Assembly (NCBI GenBank): GCA_903813345.2
Contig: CAIIXF020000390.1
Location: 1-17,000 of the forward strand
Length of the DNA: 17,000 nucleotides
Direction of reading: 5' to 3'
Source of the DNA: Owenia fusiformis
Taxonomy: Eukaryota > Annelida > Polychaeta > Sabellida > Oweniidae
Part shown: in pieces, positions 9,482 through 16,634 of the stretch
How positions within the stretch are numbered: position 1 is the stretch's first letter
How the letters are laid out: each line of letters starts with the position of its first letter
The notes under the pieces: model-generated
Database searches by the model: none
Told to the model about the DNA's origin: nothing
The model's input: only the letters and a program-made list of their open reading frames with translations
Translations under genes and position numbers: made by a program

Positions 9482-10275
9482 GATCTTGTACACCTGCCAT
9501 TATGATCTCCCCATGAACAAAAATAAATTCATCTGATTTTTCAAAATAAATATACTGCTTTTATTATTACATTTATATGTACACTAGTATCTTGTTGACC
9601 TATATTCAGCACTGTATTGATGCATGGGCCACTTTTTAGGGCAATATTCAATCATAAAGTGTACAGGGGTAGAGATGCCAAACCAGGAAGTCTTTTTGTG
9701 CCTGTCAAAATCCATTTGCATCCTACACATCCCTACATCTTATCAAAATATGTTATTAATTAATGAATCATAACAGTATAATCTTTGGATTTACAAAGTT
9801 GTATGGGATTTCATAAGTGTAAAAGTTGCTTTTGAAGCATTTTTCTATAGCCATTTTGTAGGAAAAAATGATGAAAAAAATGAATAATCTTTTAATTTGA
9901 AGTATGACCTGAATCGATTGCAAACTTTATATTTGCACATCTGATCTGAAATACCATTCGTGTCATATTGTGAAATTATTTAATTTGCAATCGATTCAGG
10001 TCATAGTGTATTTTAGGTATTTTTGTGAAAATCAATAGAAACCAATGCAATGGCCTCCATTGGAATCTGATGGTATCCACATGTTAAGTCAATAGAACAC
10101 ATCCAATGTCAAGTCAATACACCCTTGCTGAACTTAATGACCCCAACCTCAGCCCATGTGGGGCCAAACGCTTAAATATTTTCCAAAGTATTATGTAACA
10201 TTGTATTCTTTATATTACACCTAAAAATGATTCATTTTGTTCATGGGGAGATCATAATGGCAGGTGTACAAGATC
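9482..10275. mobile_element. 794-bp inverted-repeat element
   Basis: The left end GATCTTGTACACCTGCCATT (9482 onward) continues as a reverse complement of 10236-10275, giving about 40 bp of near-perfect terminal inverted repeat through CATGATCTCC-like and CCATGAACAAAA sequence. There is no coding capacity. An internal perfect 22-bp inverted repeat sits at 9903-9924 and 9984-10005. This is the architecture of a non-autonomous DNA transposon. Superfamily and target duplication could not be fixed: flanks AAAG and ATTT allow several readings. Confidence 0.8.
9903..10005. repeat. Perfect 22-bp stem with 59-nt loop
   Basis: Bases 9903-9924 (TATGACCTGAATCGATTGCA and two more A) are the exact reverse complement of 9984-10005. 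The core ATCGAT is itself palindromic. Transcripts from either strand would form a long hairpin, somewhat like a precursor-type stem, though the perfect pairing and position inside a transposon point to an element-encoded palindrome. Confidence 0.9.
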
Positions 10276-10484
10276 ATTTGGTACAATGAATCGGACACTC
10301 ATGTAAATCGACATGGTCATAACATTGAACTAAATGCAGTAAATTAGTTATTTCTATGAATCACAGCGGGATTGGTTTCATTTTATATGGTTGCCAACTC
10401 TGGCGGTATTTTTGTAAATGCTGTTGACCGCAGTAAATGTGAAACTGATACAGCTGTGTATTATTCAATTGTTTTATGTCTTGG
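10276..10484. other. Spacer without recognised gene
   Basis: No repeat. Two open frames here and to the right (10361-10654 minus, 97 codons; 10418-10627 plus, 69 codons) overlap on opposite strands across a palindromic cluster, with no domain and no splice sites that I recognise. Confidence 0.35.
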
Positions 10485-10588
10485 TCACATTTGCTCCGAT
10501 TTTCACAACGCCGCCCGGACGATTGAGTATTGTGTTCAGAAATGAATTCAATTTTGAACAAAATACTCGCAGCAAATGTGATCCGGGC
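10485..10588. repeat. Cluster of interlocking palindromes
   Basis: TCACATTTGCT (10485-10495) pairs perfectly with AGCAAATGTGA (10571-10581), and GCCCGGA (10513-10519) with TCCGGGC (10582-10588). Between them, 10525-10568 is a 44-bp palindrome centred on TGAATTCA with 19 of 22 positions pairing (arms GAGTATT and AATACTC at the ends). The pairings partly exclude one another, so alternative hairpins are possible. The G+C content here is higher than around it. Confidence 0.8.
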
Positions 10589-10804
10589 ATTACACAGGGG
10601 TATTTCGAACATACTATTGTTGCATAACCACGACCTAGCCAATTTTAAAATCATACTCCTTATTTAAATCCAACGATAGGAGCTCATGGAAAGTATACAT
10701 TTTAACTTTTATACATCTTTACAAATACTAGAAATCTACATGTTCGAGTGGATCACGAAGGGTCCCCACATAGCAGCAGTCTCCATAAAGTGCAAAATAC
10801 ATGT

Positions 10805-11250
10805 ATTGATAACTTGACTTTGACTGACTTTTGAATTGAGATGAACTTGTTGAAACCTCGTGAAACGCCAGATACTAGTACCTAGATGTGACCTTGAAAT
10901 AACGTTGGCCGATACACATTGACTTTGACCTTAGGTCACCTAAGCATGTGTCGTCAATGCTCATTGTAGCCCTCAAGGTCCTTACAACGCCAAATACTTA
11001 AATATTAATGTTTGATCTTGAAACAAACTTGACCCAGTAACATTGGCCTTGAACTCAGTTCACCTAATCGTTGGTTGCCAAGGGTCACAGCAGCCCAAAG
11101 GATTTTAAATCACCAATTTACTTGATATTGATATTTTACATAGGAATGAACTTGACTCCAGGTCACCTAATCATGCCTCATCAAGGGTCGAATCTCAGAC
11201 CAAGGGTAAAAAACGCGTAAACCTAGATATTGACATTTAGAATCGGATCA
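10805..11250 (+). repeat. Degenerate TGACCTT-rich tandem repeat, forward half
   Basis: Roughly 110-130 bp diverged units repeat the order: TTGACCTT or CTTGA cluster, AGGTCACCTAA or TTCACCTAATC, TCGTCAATG or TCAAGGGTC, CAGCCC or TAGCCCTCAAGG, then CCAAATACTT-like sequence and TATTGACATTT or AATGTTTGA. Individual units are well diverged, so this is an old array. The reverse-oriented half lies at 11600-12000. Confidence 0.65.
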
Positions 11251-11600
11251 AGCAAGCAGTCTAACAAAAAATTGTTTCAATTTTAGAATATTTCTGGCTT
11301 GTGTCATTCCTTTTCATGTCTATTTTCTAAAAATCCCCAAAGTGCACACTTTATTTCAGGAAAACTAAAGAGTTTACAACAATGACTTTTGTATATTTCT
11401 TTTATAAGAATGGTTACTTATTATTTACAATTTTGCACTTTTAATCTATTATAACTTCATCAATTTCTAACATATCGTAAATATTTTGTGAGATATTGTA
11501 TTTGAGATTGTAAGGAATAGATTGGTACGTCAGTTGTACATGTTGCTTGTAATTTTGTCACCTCCATATATCTGATTCTGCCTTTAACCTAGAATGACTT

Positions 11601-11613
11601 TGACCTCTGACCT
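11601..11613 (-). promoter_or_regulatory. Candidate DR1 nuclear-receptor site
   Basis: TGACCTCTGACCT reads AGGTCAGAGGTCA on the minus strand: two perfect AGGTCA half-sites as a direct repeat spaced by one base. DR1 elements bind RXR- and HNF4-type receptors in animals (known). Whether this copy is bound is unknown, since the motif is also what the repeat family would yield by chance. Confidence 0.3.
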
Positions 11614-11885
11614 TAGTAGAACGCTCACTGGTCCATCAAGTATGAGGGCAAAAGGAGATGTCGAGACCTACTATAAAGCATGTTCGGTCTGTCTGTCATT
11701 TTGTCTGTCTGTCGGAACATCTCCTTCTACACCATTTAACCTTAGTAAGTTGGTCTCCGAAGGTCAGAATTAAGTTCATTCGAAGGTAAACGATCAATGT
11801 CTAGGTATTTTGCGTTTGATGATACTATGGCCCTTGGCGAATTATGATTAGATGAACCGAGGTCAACATTAATGTTTCTTGTACA

Positions 11886-11902
11886 AGGTCATCCCAAGGT
11901 CA
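11886..11902 (+). promoter_or_regulatory. Candidate DR5 nuclear-receptor site
   Basis: AGGTCATCCCAAGGTCA contains two perfect AGGTCA half-sites in direct orientation spaced by five bases, the classic retinoic-acid-receptor/RXR arrangement (known). It lies in the repeat-rich TIR element and no gene is adjacent, so activity is inference only. Confidence 0.3.
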
Positions 11903-12073
11903 AAGATAAATATTTAGGTATTTTACGTTTCAAGTCCTTTGGACAAATTCGATTCAATTCAAGAATCGGTCAAGGTCAAAAAATCAATATACAGGTATTT
12001 TGTATTTTTTTGTAAAGATGTATTAAGGTTAAAATGTATACAGAGATAAAATAGGTTAGCTCCTATCGTTTCC

Positions 12074-13060
12074 TTGTGTATACGTTTATGTCTCTGTGTA
12101 ATAACGCAGATGCGAGCAGGTAGTTACCAGTCTCACCACAAGGTGGCTCGTTCGGGTCAGATAGCATGGCGGGTATGGTAGAAAGTTCCCTTTAACTTAA
12201 AGTACATCTGTTTTCGTGGTTCAATTTTCATATCACCCTTAAAATGTATCTAATAGCAATGCAAATTAAAATATGTCCAGTGAAAGAAAATGCAATACAA
12301 GAATAGATATTTCACTTTTTGTGATTTTGTAACAATGGGGTTATTTTTTGTATAACGCATTGAAACAACTTTAAAAAGTGAGCAATGTCAGTGTTGTGAT
12401 AATAACGCCCCTCATACCTATTTATTACAGGTCGTGTAGACCATTGTTGCCTGATTTATAGCAAAAACATTGACTTTTGCACGTTGATGATGATGCGCCT
12501 TTTATAATAGATCTCATATCTTAGAAGCGTATCAGTTCAAAAAAATACTAGAAGACCTTATATATTTTGCCATGCACTGCGCCTATTCATTTGGCAATTC
12601 AGTTGTACATTTTATCTTGAAAAAATTAAATCTTCCAAATTTGTTGAGTTTTCTTGCAGAAATCGCCTACTCCCCCCCCCCTCCATCCATTTTGTATGAT
12701 CATCGGGCGTGATTTAAGCTGCTGATATTCTTCTTTAAACGAGTCGGATCTTCAAAATCTATAAGTTGGACTCCCTTTATAGAAGCTTTTGAACTGAATT
12801 TGCACTGCTTAATGCTGAAATTTTATTGTTTATCCATACATTTTAAGAAAAAATGTATAAAAAATATTTTAAGCCAAATGTTGCTCTAAAAATTCAGAAA
12901 ATGTAAAAAATTTCGAATTTTCTATGTACAGGCCTTGTTGCCCCTTTAAGAATCTCAATAGGTAAATTATCTAATCAAACACTTTGTCCACCATTTTGAA
13001 ACACTAATCAATCCAATCTGTGCTAGCGATTCATAGGGCGAGCCATTGGGATATTTCAAG
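12074..13060. other. Spacer, no gene recognised
   Basis: A locally G+C-richer patch at 12105-12185 holds CCACAAGGTGGC (12136-12147), a near-palindrome loosely like a CTCF core. A C10 run lies at 12672-12681. The rest is A+T-rich with no open frame of note and no inverted or tandem repeat. Confidence 0.4.
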
Positions 13061-13215
13061 GGTTCGTACACACCTGCAAATGTCAGGGAAATTGACTTAA
13101 TTTTCCAAGTGATGGAAATGTCAGGTAATTTTAAAATTAGGTCAAAAGGGCCAAAGATGACCGAGAATTTTGAAACGGTAGATATGTCAGGGAAATGTCA
13201 GGGAAATTTGTATCA
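13061..13215. repeat. TGTCAGG-motif repeat block
   Basis: TGTCAGGGAAATT-type motifs occur at 13081, 13119, 13185 and 13196, the last two in tandem 11 bp apart. The block starts after GGGTTCGTACACACCTGCAA, which is typical of a dispersed animal repeat (from memory, not searched). The overlapping 78-codon minus-strand frame (13137-13373) merely translates this repeat (repeated PDIS) and is not called as a gene. Confidence 0.5.
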
Positions 13216-13517
13216 GTGTTGAAAAAAATAATGTTCCAGAAAAAAAAATTAGGACTATGACAGGATATCAATGAAATCCAAAATGTAATATTTAGTTGAT
13301 TCCACAGGCTAAAGTATGAAAATGTATTACATATATCTAAAAATTTTACACTGTCTTGATTAATGAATTTCATAGATCTAGAGGCCCTTCAGGAGTGGAA
13401 ACCTTAAATTATCAGAGATTAATGTTTCCAAACTGTTTTAAAACAAACTAACGTCTTGTTTTCAACCTACACCTTGCTCCTTTCTGTCGTATTTAATAAA
13501 ACAAAAATAGTATATCA

Positions 13518-13582
13518 CGGAGGGATACGAACCACTCACCTGGGACTTGGTTATTCACTAGCGCCATAGGCGTCCACCTATT
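13518..13582 (-). repeat. Second tRNA-like segment, right arm
   Basis: Mirror copy of 4781-4845, with the B-box-like GGTTCGTATCC on the minus strand. Both arms keep the same degraded sequence, so decay came before the arm duplication. Confidence 0.35.
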
Positions 13583-13686
13583 CTGGATACAACTGACGAG
13601 TCGTATTTAAGTGGAGTCAAAAGTGAGGATCATTTTGAATTGACGCTCGGTATAAATATATAATACTTTTGTTCTTTCATATCGGT

Positions 13687-13758
13687 AGCACGTTGGCCTC
13701 ATGGTTAGCGTGCCTGGCTTCCATGCTCTAGGTTAGTTGATCGAGACCCGTTCATGTC
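13687..13758 (+). repeat. tRNA-derived (SINE-like) segment, right arm
   Basis: A-box-like TGGCCTCATGGTTAGCG starts at 13694 and the B-box GATCGAGAC at 13739, a 45-nt spacing that matches real tRNAs. Stems for the acceptor arm and T arm do not form, so an intact tRNA is rejected. It could still bind RNA polymerase III factors. Mirror copy of the left-arm segment. Confidence 0.55.
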
Positions 13759-13808
13759 GAACTTTTTGATTTGCTTGTTGTTAAGATATAATAAGTAGGG
13801 CAAAATCC

Positions 13809-14120
13809 AGAAAAAGTAGATCAAAAATACTCCAATGGAGTATAAAATTGTCACCAGGATTCCGAAATGAGACGAATGTTAACTCGTGAAATCTCGGTAG
13901 ATAAAGTAGGTCAGAAAAAGTAGATCAAAAATACTCCAATGGAGTATAAAATTGTCACCAGGATTCCGAAATGAGACGAATGTTAACTCGTGAAATCTCG
14001 GTAGATAAAGTAGGTCAGAAAAAGTAGATCAAAAATACTCCAATGGAGTATAAAATTGTCACCAGGATTCCGAAATGAGACGAATGTTAACTCGTGAAAT
14101 CTCGGTAGATAAAGTAGGTC
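13809..14120. repeat. 104-bp tandem repeat, three full units (right arm)
   Basis: Units start AGAAAAAGTAGATC at 13809, 13913 and 14017, with the next boundary at 14121: exact 104-bp steps and near-identical copies. A diverged fourth copy with an insertion containing GGATTAATCC follows to about 14255. Confidence 0.94.
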
Positions 14121-14258
14121 AGAAAATCCGGATTAATCCGAACAAGGGTCGGAAATTTTCGTCATAAGAAGTAGATCAAAAAAACTCCAATTGGAGTATA
14201 AAATTGTCACCAGGATTCCGAAATACGACGAATCGAATCGGCAAACTTCGGTACAATA

Positions 14259-14507
14259 ATGAAGTGCATAAAAACCGAAAAAATCTTGAAACAGGTGTCA
14301 GGGGCTTCCCCTCATCTTTCCCGACATGGTTCTAAAAGCCTTATATGGATCTATCACGTGACATTCAAAATGACGTTCCTATATGGTTCTATGGGCCTTA
14401 TATGGATCTTTGGAACACGTGACCTAATACCAAATCAAAATCAAAATTTTACCTTGACCATTGGATGGGATTTCATAGAAAATATCCAAGAAAACATATT
14501 CTCGTGA
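14259..14507 (+). other. 82-codon open frame in the right arm, probably not a gene
   Basis: Twin of the minus-strand frame at 3961-4203. Begins MKCIKTEKILKQVSG and has PNQNQNF where the twin has PNQNF, caused by an extra CAAAAT hexamer that keeps the frame. It has no recognised domain, no splice signals and no untranslated-region signals. Its persistence in both arms is explained by the high identity of the arms. Confidence 0.2.
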
Positions 14508-14929
14508 TCCTTAAATCACTTAAATTCGATCATTTTATCTTCACCCCTTGATGGAATTTTATGAAAGAAGTTATGAAAACACATCATCATGTAAGGGTTT
14601 TCACCTAAATCAAAAATGAAAAATGTTTCATGGAAAATATCATCATGTTATGATTTGTATTTAAATAAGACCGTTTCATATAAATACTTGCTGGATAATA
14701 TTTCATAAAAAATGCACTTTAAAAATATTTCAGGATTTGCCTTCATTTATCAATGTAATGTAAGTATTAGATTGACTCTCAAATAGGGTTCTTTTTTATT
14801 GAAATTAATACTAGACAGGACTCACTCTCTAAATAGCTAATAAAAATTCAACCCTTGGATGTGATTTCGTATTAAAATATGACAAGTCCAGAATCAAATG
14901 ATTTGTCCAGAACCTCTTAAGATCCTGTT

Positions 14930-15003
14930 AAACAAACTTAGCCCATGTCTGCAATTGTTCGTCTGCTGGTCAGAACTCGGTATCCTCTTCGGATAATCAA
15001 TTT
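14930..15003 (-). other. Weak candidate exon at the edge of the giant repeat
   Basis: On the minus strand, after TCACAG ending at 15004, a locally G+C-richer stretch is open: its reading begins with the second half of a codon, then IDYPKRIPSSDQQTNNC, and runs into the arm before stopping. The phase would fit the exon at 15788-15950. The polypyrimidine tract is poor and the plus strand is also open here, so this is only a possibility. Confidence 0.15.
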
Positions 15004-15071
15004 CTGTGACTACTGATGTCTTAAATAGTTCATAAAGACGACGTTGTCTTTAAATAAGGATCTTTAATCTA

Positions 15072-15135
15072 AAAACTGTAAATAAATAGCGTGAACCCGG
15101 GATCGTAGACAACAACATTGATACCTTGCTGTCCT
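15072..15135 (-). other. Weak candidate exon with GQQGINVVVYDP
   Basis: The minus-strand frame reads RGQQGINVVVYDPGFTLF before a stop at 15071-15069. GINVVVYDP resembles the conserved RGINVVV-type strand of FAM3/ILEI (PANDER-like) secreted domains (from family knowledge, not searched). Taking the second AG of ACAGAG as acceptor, exon start at 15133 would complete a Gly codon with the single leftover G of the 15788-15950 exon. No clear donor precedes the stop and the upstream pyrimidine tract is poor. It may be a fragment, a decayed exon or chance. Confidence 0.2.
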
Positions 15136-15143
15136 CTGTTAAA

Positions 15144-15655
15144 TCACGAAACCCGTTTCCCTTAATTTTTTTACTAAGAGACTTATACATGCATAAGTTA
15201 TCTATCAAATTATTTTTCTTTAAATATTAAATGTCGCCTTAGTTTGTTTTAATGATTAGTCTTCATCTAGATTCATTAATCATCACGATATTTATACATA
15301 TTATGTAATAGACCTATCATATCACGTCCGTAGTTACAAAGTCAACTACATATTAATGCAATAGAATAAGACTCAATAATTGAAAAAATAAGTGTATCAA
15401 TACCAACGGGTAAGCTCAAATAACCTTCCAAATAAGTGTATCAATAATCAAGGATTGCGAGTACTAAGGACCGGGTAAGATGGTTGTAACATTGGTATTG
15501 CTAGTTATTAAACACGATTTTGTCTTGTGCGAATTGGCTATATAAAGAGATTTCGAACAAATATTTCATTTTTATATACAATGAATTGATATCACATTTC
15601 AAATGTTTATAAATTAATGATGATGCGACTCCTATAATGCTGCAATGGAAATATA
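15144..15655. other. A+T-rich DNA, possible intron
   Basis: A short motif AATAAGTGTATCAATA occurs twice about 46 bp apart (near 15387 and 15433). No other structure. If the exon to the right is real and continues leftward, this is intronic. Confidence 0.35.
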
Positions 15656-15780
15656 TCTCCATTGATAGATGAATAAATGCAGTAAATAAATATAATAATA
15701 TAAAAAAATAAATATTCAAATAAATGAGTAAACAAATAAATTATAAAATGAATAATTAAATAAATAAAAACAATATACAA
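15656..15780. repeat. AAAT-type low-complexity stretch
   Basis: Many AATAAATA, AAATAAAT and similar tetranucleotide-like blocks with almost no G or C. It lies directly after the predicted splice donor at 15787-15786. The two overlapping minus-strand frames here (15501-15822) are tyrosine/isoleucine-rich translations of this composition and are rejected. Confidence 0.75.
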
Positions 15781-15787
15781 ACCTAAC

Positions 15788-15950
15788 CTTTGGCATCTTG
15801 CTGGCTTGAAGGGTCTAAACATCCTCCAAATACATTATTACATGCGTAAGGTCTCACATAGACGTTGTCGGATTCGGCCTGTACTAGCGCTACTACCAGG
15901 AAACTTAGGCCGAGCACCACCGATCGTTTTGTGCAGCTCACCATTAGCAT
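15788..15950 (-). CDS. First exon of an unidentified secreted protein (partial)
   Basis: The reading frame starts MLMVSCTKRSVVLGLSFLVV and continues ALVQAESDNVYVRPYAC to a C-N-N-V-F-G-G-C motif, then LDPSSQQDAK. Residues 1-25 form a classic signal peptide: basic residues (K8, R9), a hydrophobic core, and a VQA cleavage site before E26. An in-frame TAA at 15968-15966 lies 18 bp before the ATG, and A stands at -3, supporting this start; an alternative Met is two codons in. The coding sequence ends AAAG followed by GTTAGG, a good donor, leaving one base (phase 1); reading through would hit TAG at once. The G+C content is higher than in the flanks. TTATTATAC-like sequence about 40 bp upstream may be a TATA box. 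The mature part begins with two cysteines five apart. No family is recognised. Downstream exons would lie leftward, toward the giant repeat, and are not secured. Confidence 0.65.
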
Positions 15951-15968
15951 ATTTCGCAGCTCAAGTTA

Positions 15969-16396
15969 CCCTTTAAAGAACAAGGAGAGTATAATAAAAT
16001 CCTGCATATACGCTAAAAGAAACCTTCATATACATCATTTAAGTTATAAGGTTCATTGGCGTAGCGTCATAAGCATAAAACGCCAGTGGCGTATTCTCAA
16101 ATTTTAGAGAAAGGGATATTTTGAATACGTGTAGTAACAATCATATATGAATAGCAAAAAACTGTTTTGTTCTTAATAGTTAACATTTTACTCGTCCACA
16201 TCAGTCGGAATTTCGTATTTTTAAAGTCCCTAAAAAGCTTCAAAAGCAAACTCATTTTCAAATTTTCTACCCCCACCCTCGAAATTCCCCTAAAAGCTCG
16301 TTGACTTTGATCTTATCTCATCGCGCGCTCTCACATATAAAAAATGACAACAGTGTGCTACAGTCGCATTGTGACACCTTTTGCAGAGATATCATG
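15969..16396. other. Upstream region of the secreted-protein exon; otherwise empty
   Basis: For the minus-strand exon this is the promoter side. TATAATAAAA (minus strand TTTTATTATA) near 15989 and TTATAA at 16044-16049 are TATA-like. A 13-bp palindrome ACGCCAGTGGCGT lies at 16080-16092. The plus-strand frame at 15865-16107 is the antisense shadow of the exon. Nothing else recognised. Confidence 0.35.
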
Positions 16397-16604
16397 CTAC
16401 ATTTTTAAAAATAATTCCTCATAATCGATACAGAAAGATAATTTCTGAAAAAACTGCAAGAAGTGTATATTTAACATGCATTTAAAAAAATTATGGACTG
16501 CACCTATGAACTTCACAGCAGATACACAATTGACTGAAGTATGCTTAGTCAAAATCTGGAGCATTTCGGAGTAGAAATACTTGTTCTGAATATGATCAAC
16601 AAAT
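16397..16604. other. A+T-rich DNA, nothing recognised
   Basis: Covered by a 95-codon minus-strand frame (16397-16684) that starts MFNENTTLLYQSIMIKHIYR. The RVAQKVGT part is only the translation of a transposon-end-like motif just to the right. The remainder has no family or splice signals. Confidence 0.35.
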
Positions 16605-16634
16605 GTTCCAACTTTTTGGGCCACTCTGTATATG
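16605..16634 (-). mobile_element. Solitary mariner-like terminus
   Basis: On the minus strand this reads ATACAGAGTGGCCCAAAAAG followed by TTGGAAC. TACAGRGTGGCCCAAAAAGT is reminiscent of ends of mariner-type elements in animal genomes (from memory). No matching inverted terminus or transposase was found within this window, so it would be a relic or an element broken by decay. Confidence 0.3.

Larger units (their letters stand above)
11600..12000 (-). repeat. Degenerate TGACCTT-rich tandem repeat, reverse half
   Basis: Read on the minus strand, units show AAAATACCT, ATTGATC or TATTTATC, TTTGACCTTG and GTTCATCTAATCAT, in the same order as the forward half. The inward pairing makes the whole element one long imperfect inverted repeat. 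The central region (11250-11600) is A+T-rich and unrelated. Confidence 0.65.
10672..12070. mobile_element. 1399-bp terminal-inverted-repeat element flanked by TCC
   Basis: The left terminus AACGATAGGAGCT (10672-10684) is the exact reverse complement of 12058-12070. Similarity extends inward to about 10730 and 12002, including GTATACATTTTAAC and ATACATCTTTACA. A 3-bp direct repeat TCC lies immediately outside both ends (10669-10671 and 12071-12073), as expected for a target duplication; 3 bp is typical of PIF/Harbinger and CACTA groups (known), but no transposase is present to decide. The interior holds degenerate TGACCT/AGGTCA repeats that are also arranged head to head. Confidence 0.8.
3531..14929. 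mobile_element. 11.4-kb giant inverted-repeat structure (possible non-autonomous transposon)
   Basis: Arms of about 1471 bp (3531-5001) and 1572 bp (13358-14929) are reverse complements and enclose 8.36 kb. Both outer ends read AACAGGATCTTAAGAGG inward. Outside them lies CTGTTAAAYAAAC, at 3518-3530 (T form) and 14925-14937 (C form, overlapping the arm end). If the termini are CAGGATCTTAAG, the adjacent 8-mers are ATAAACAA and TTAAACAA, a 7/8 match fitting the nTnnnnAn target preference reported for hAT transposons. No transposase or other mobility gene is visible inside, so movement would need help in trans. An inverted genomic duplication, or two independent copies of one repeat, remain possible. 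Confidence 0.65.
13358..14929 (-). repeat. Right arm of the giant inverted repeat
   Basis: Reverse complement of the left arm, from GATTAATGAATTTC at the inner end to AAGATCCTGTT at the outer end. It is about 100 bp longer than the left arm because it has one more 104-bp unit. Local differences include GTATTTATAT replacing AAAC near 14680-14690 and an extra CAAAAT hexamer near 14438. Confidence 0.93.

Noticed and set aside
10361-10654. 97-codon minus-strand frame overlapping a 69-codon plus-strand frame
   Set aside because: Both cross the palindromic cluster, which favours open frames on both strands; no domain, signal or splice pattern recognised.
12136-12147. CTCF-like site CCACAAGGTGGC
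   Set aside because: Only a loose core match with mismatches and no supporting context.
13687-13758. Functional tRNA gene
   Set aside because: A and B boxes have the right spacing, but acceptor and T stems do not pair.
3531-14929. Polinton/Maverick or other self-synthesising element
   Set aside because: Size and long terminal repeats fit loosely, but no polymerase B, integrase, ATPase or capsid frame exists in the interior.
12485-15630. Similarity between GATGATGATGCGCCTTTTAT near 12485 and a stretch near 15610
   Set aside because: Short and imperfect, easily by chance in A+T-rich DNA.
15865-16107. 80-codon plus-strand frame starting MSDSACTS
   Set aside because: Antisense shadow of the signal-peptide exon at 15788-15950, which has better coding evidence.
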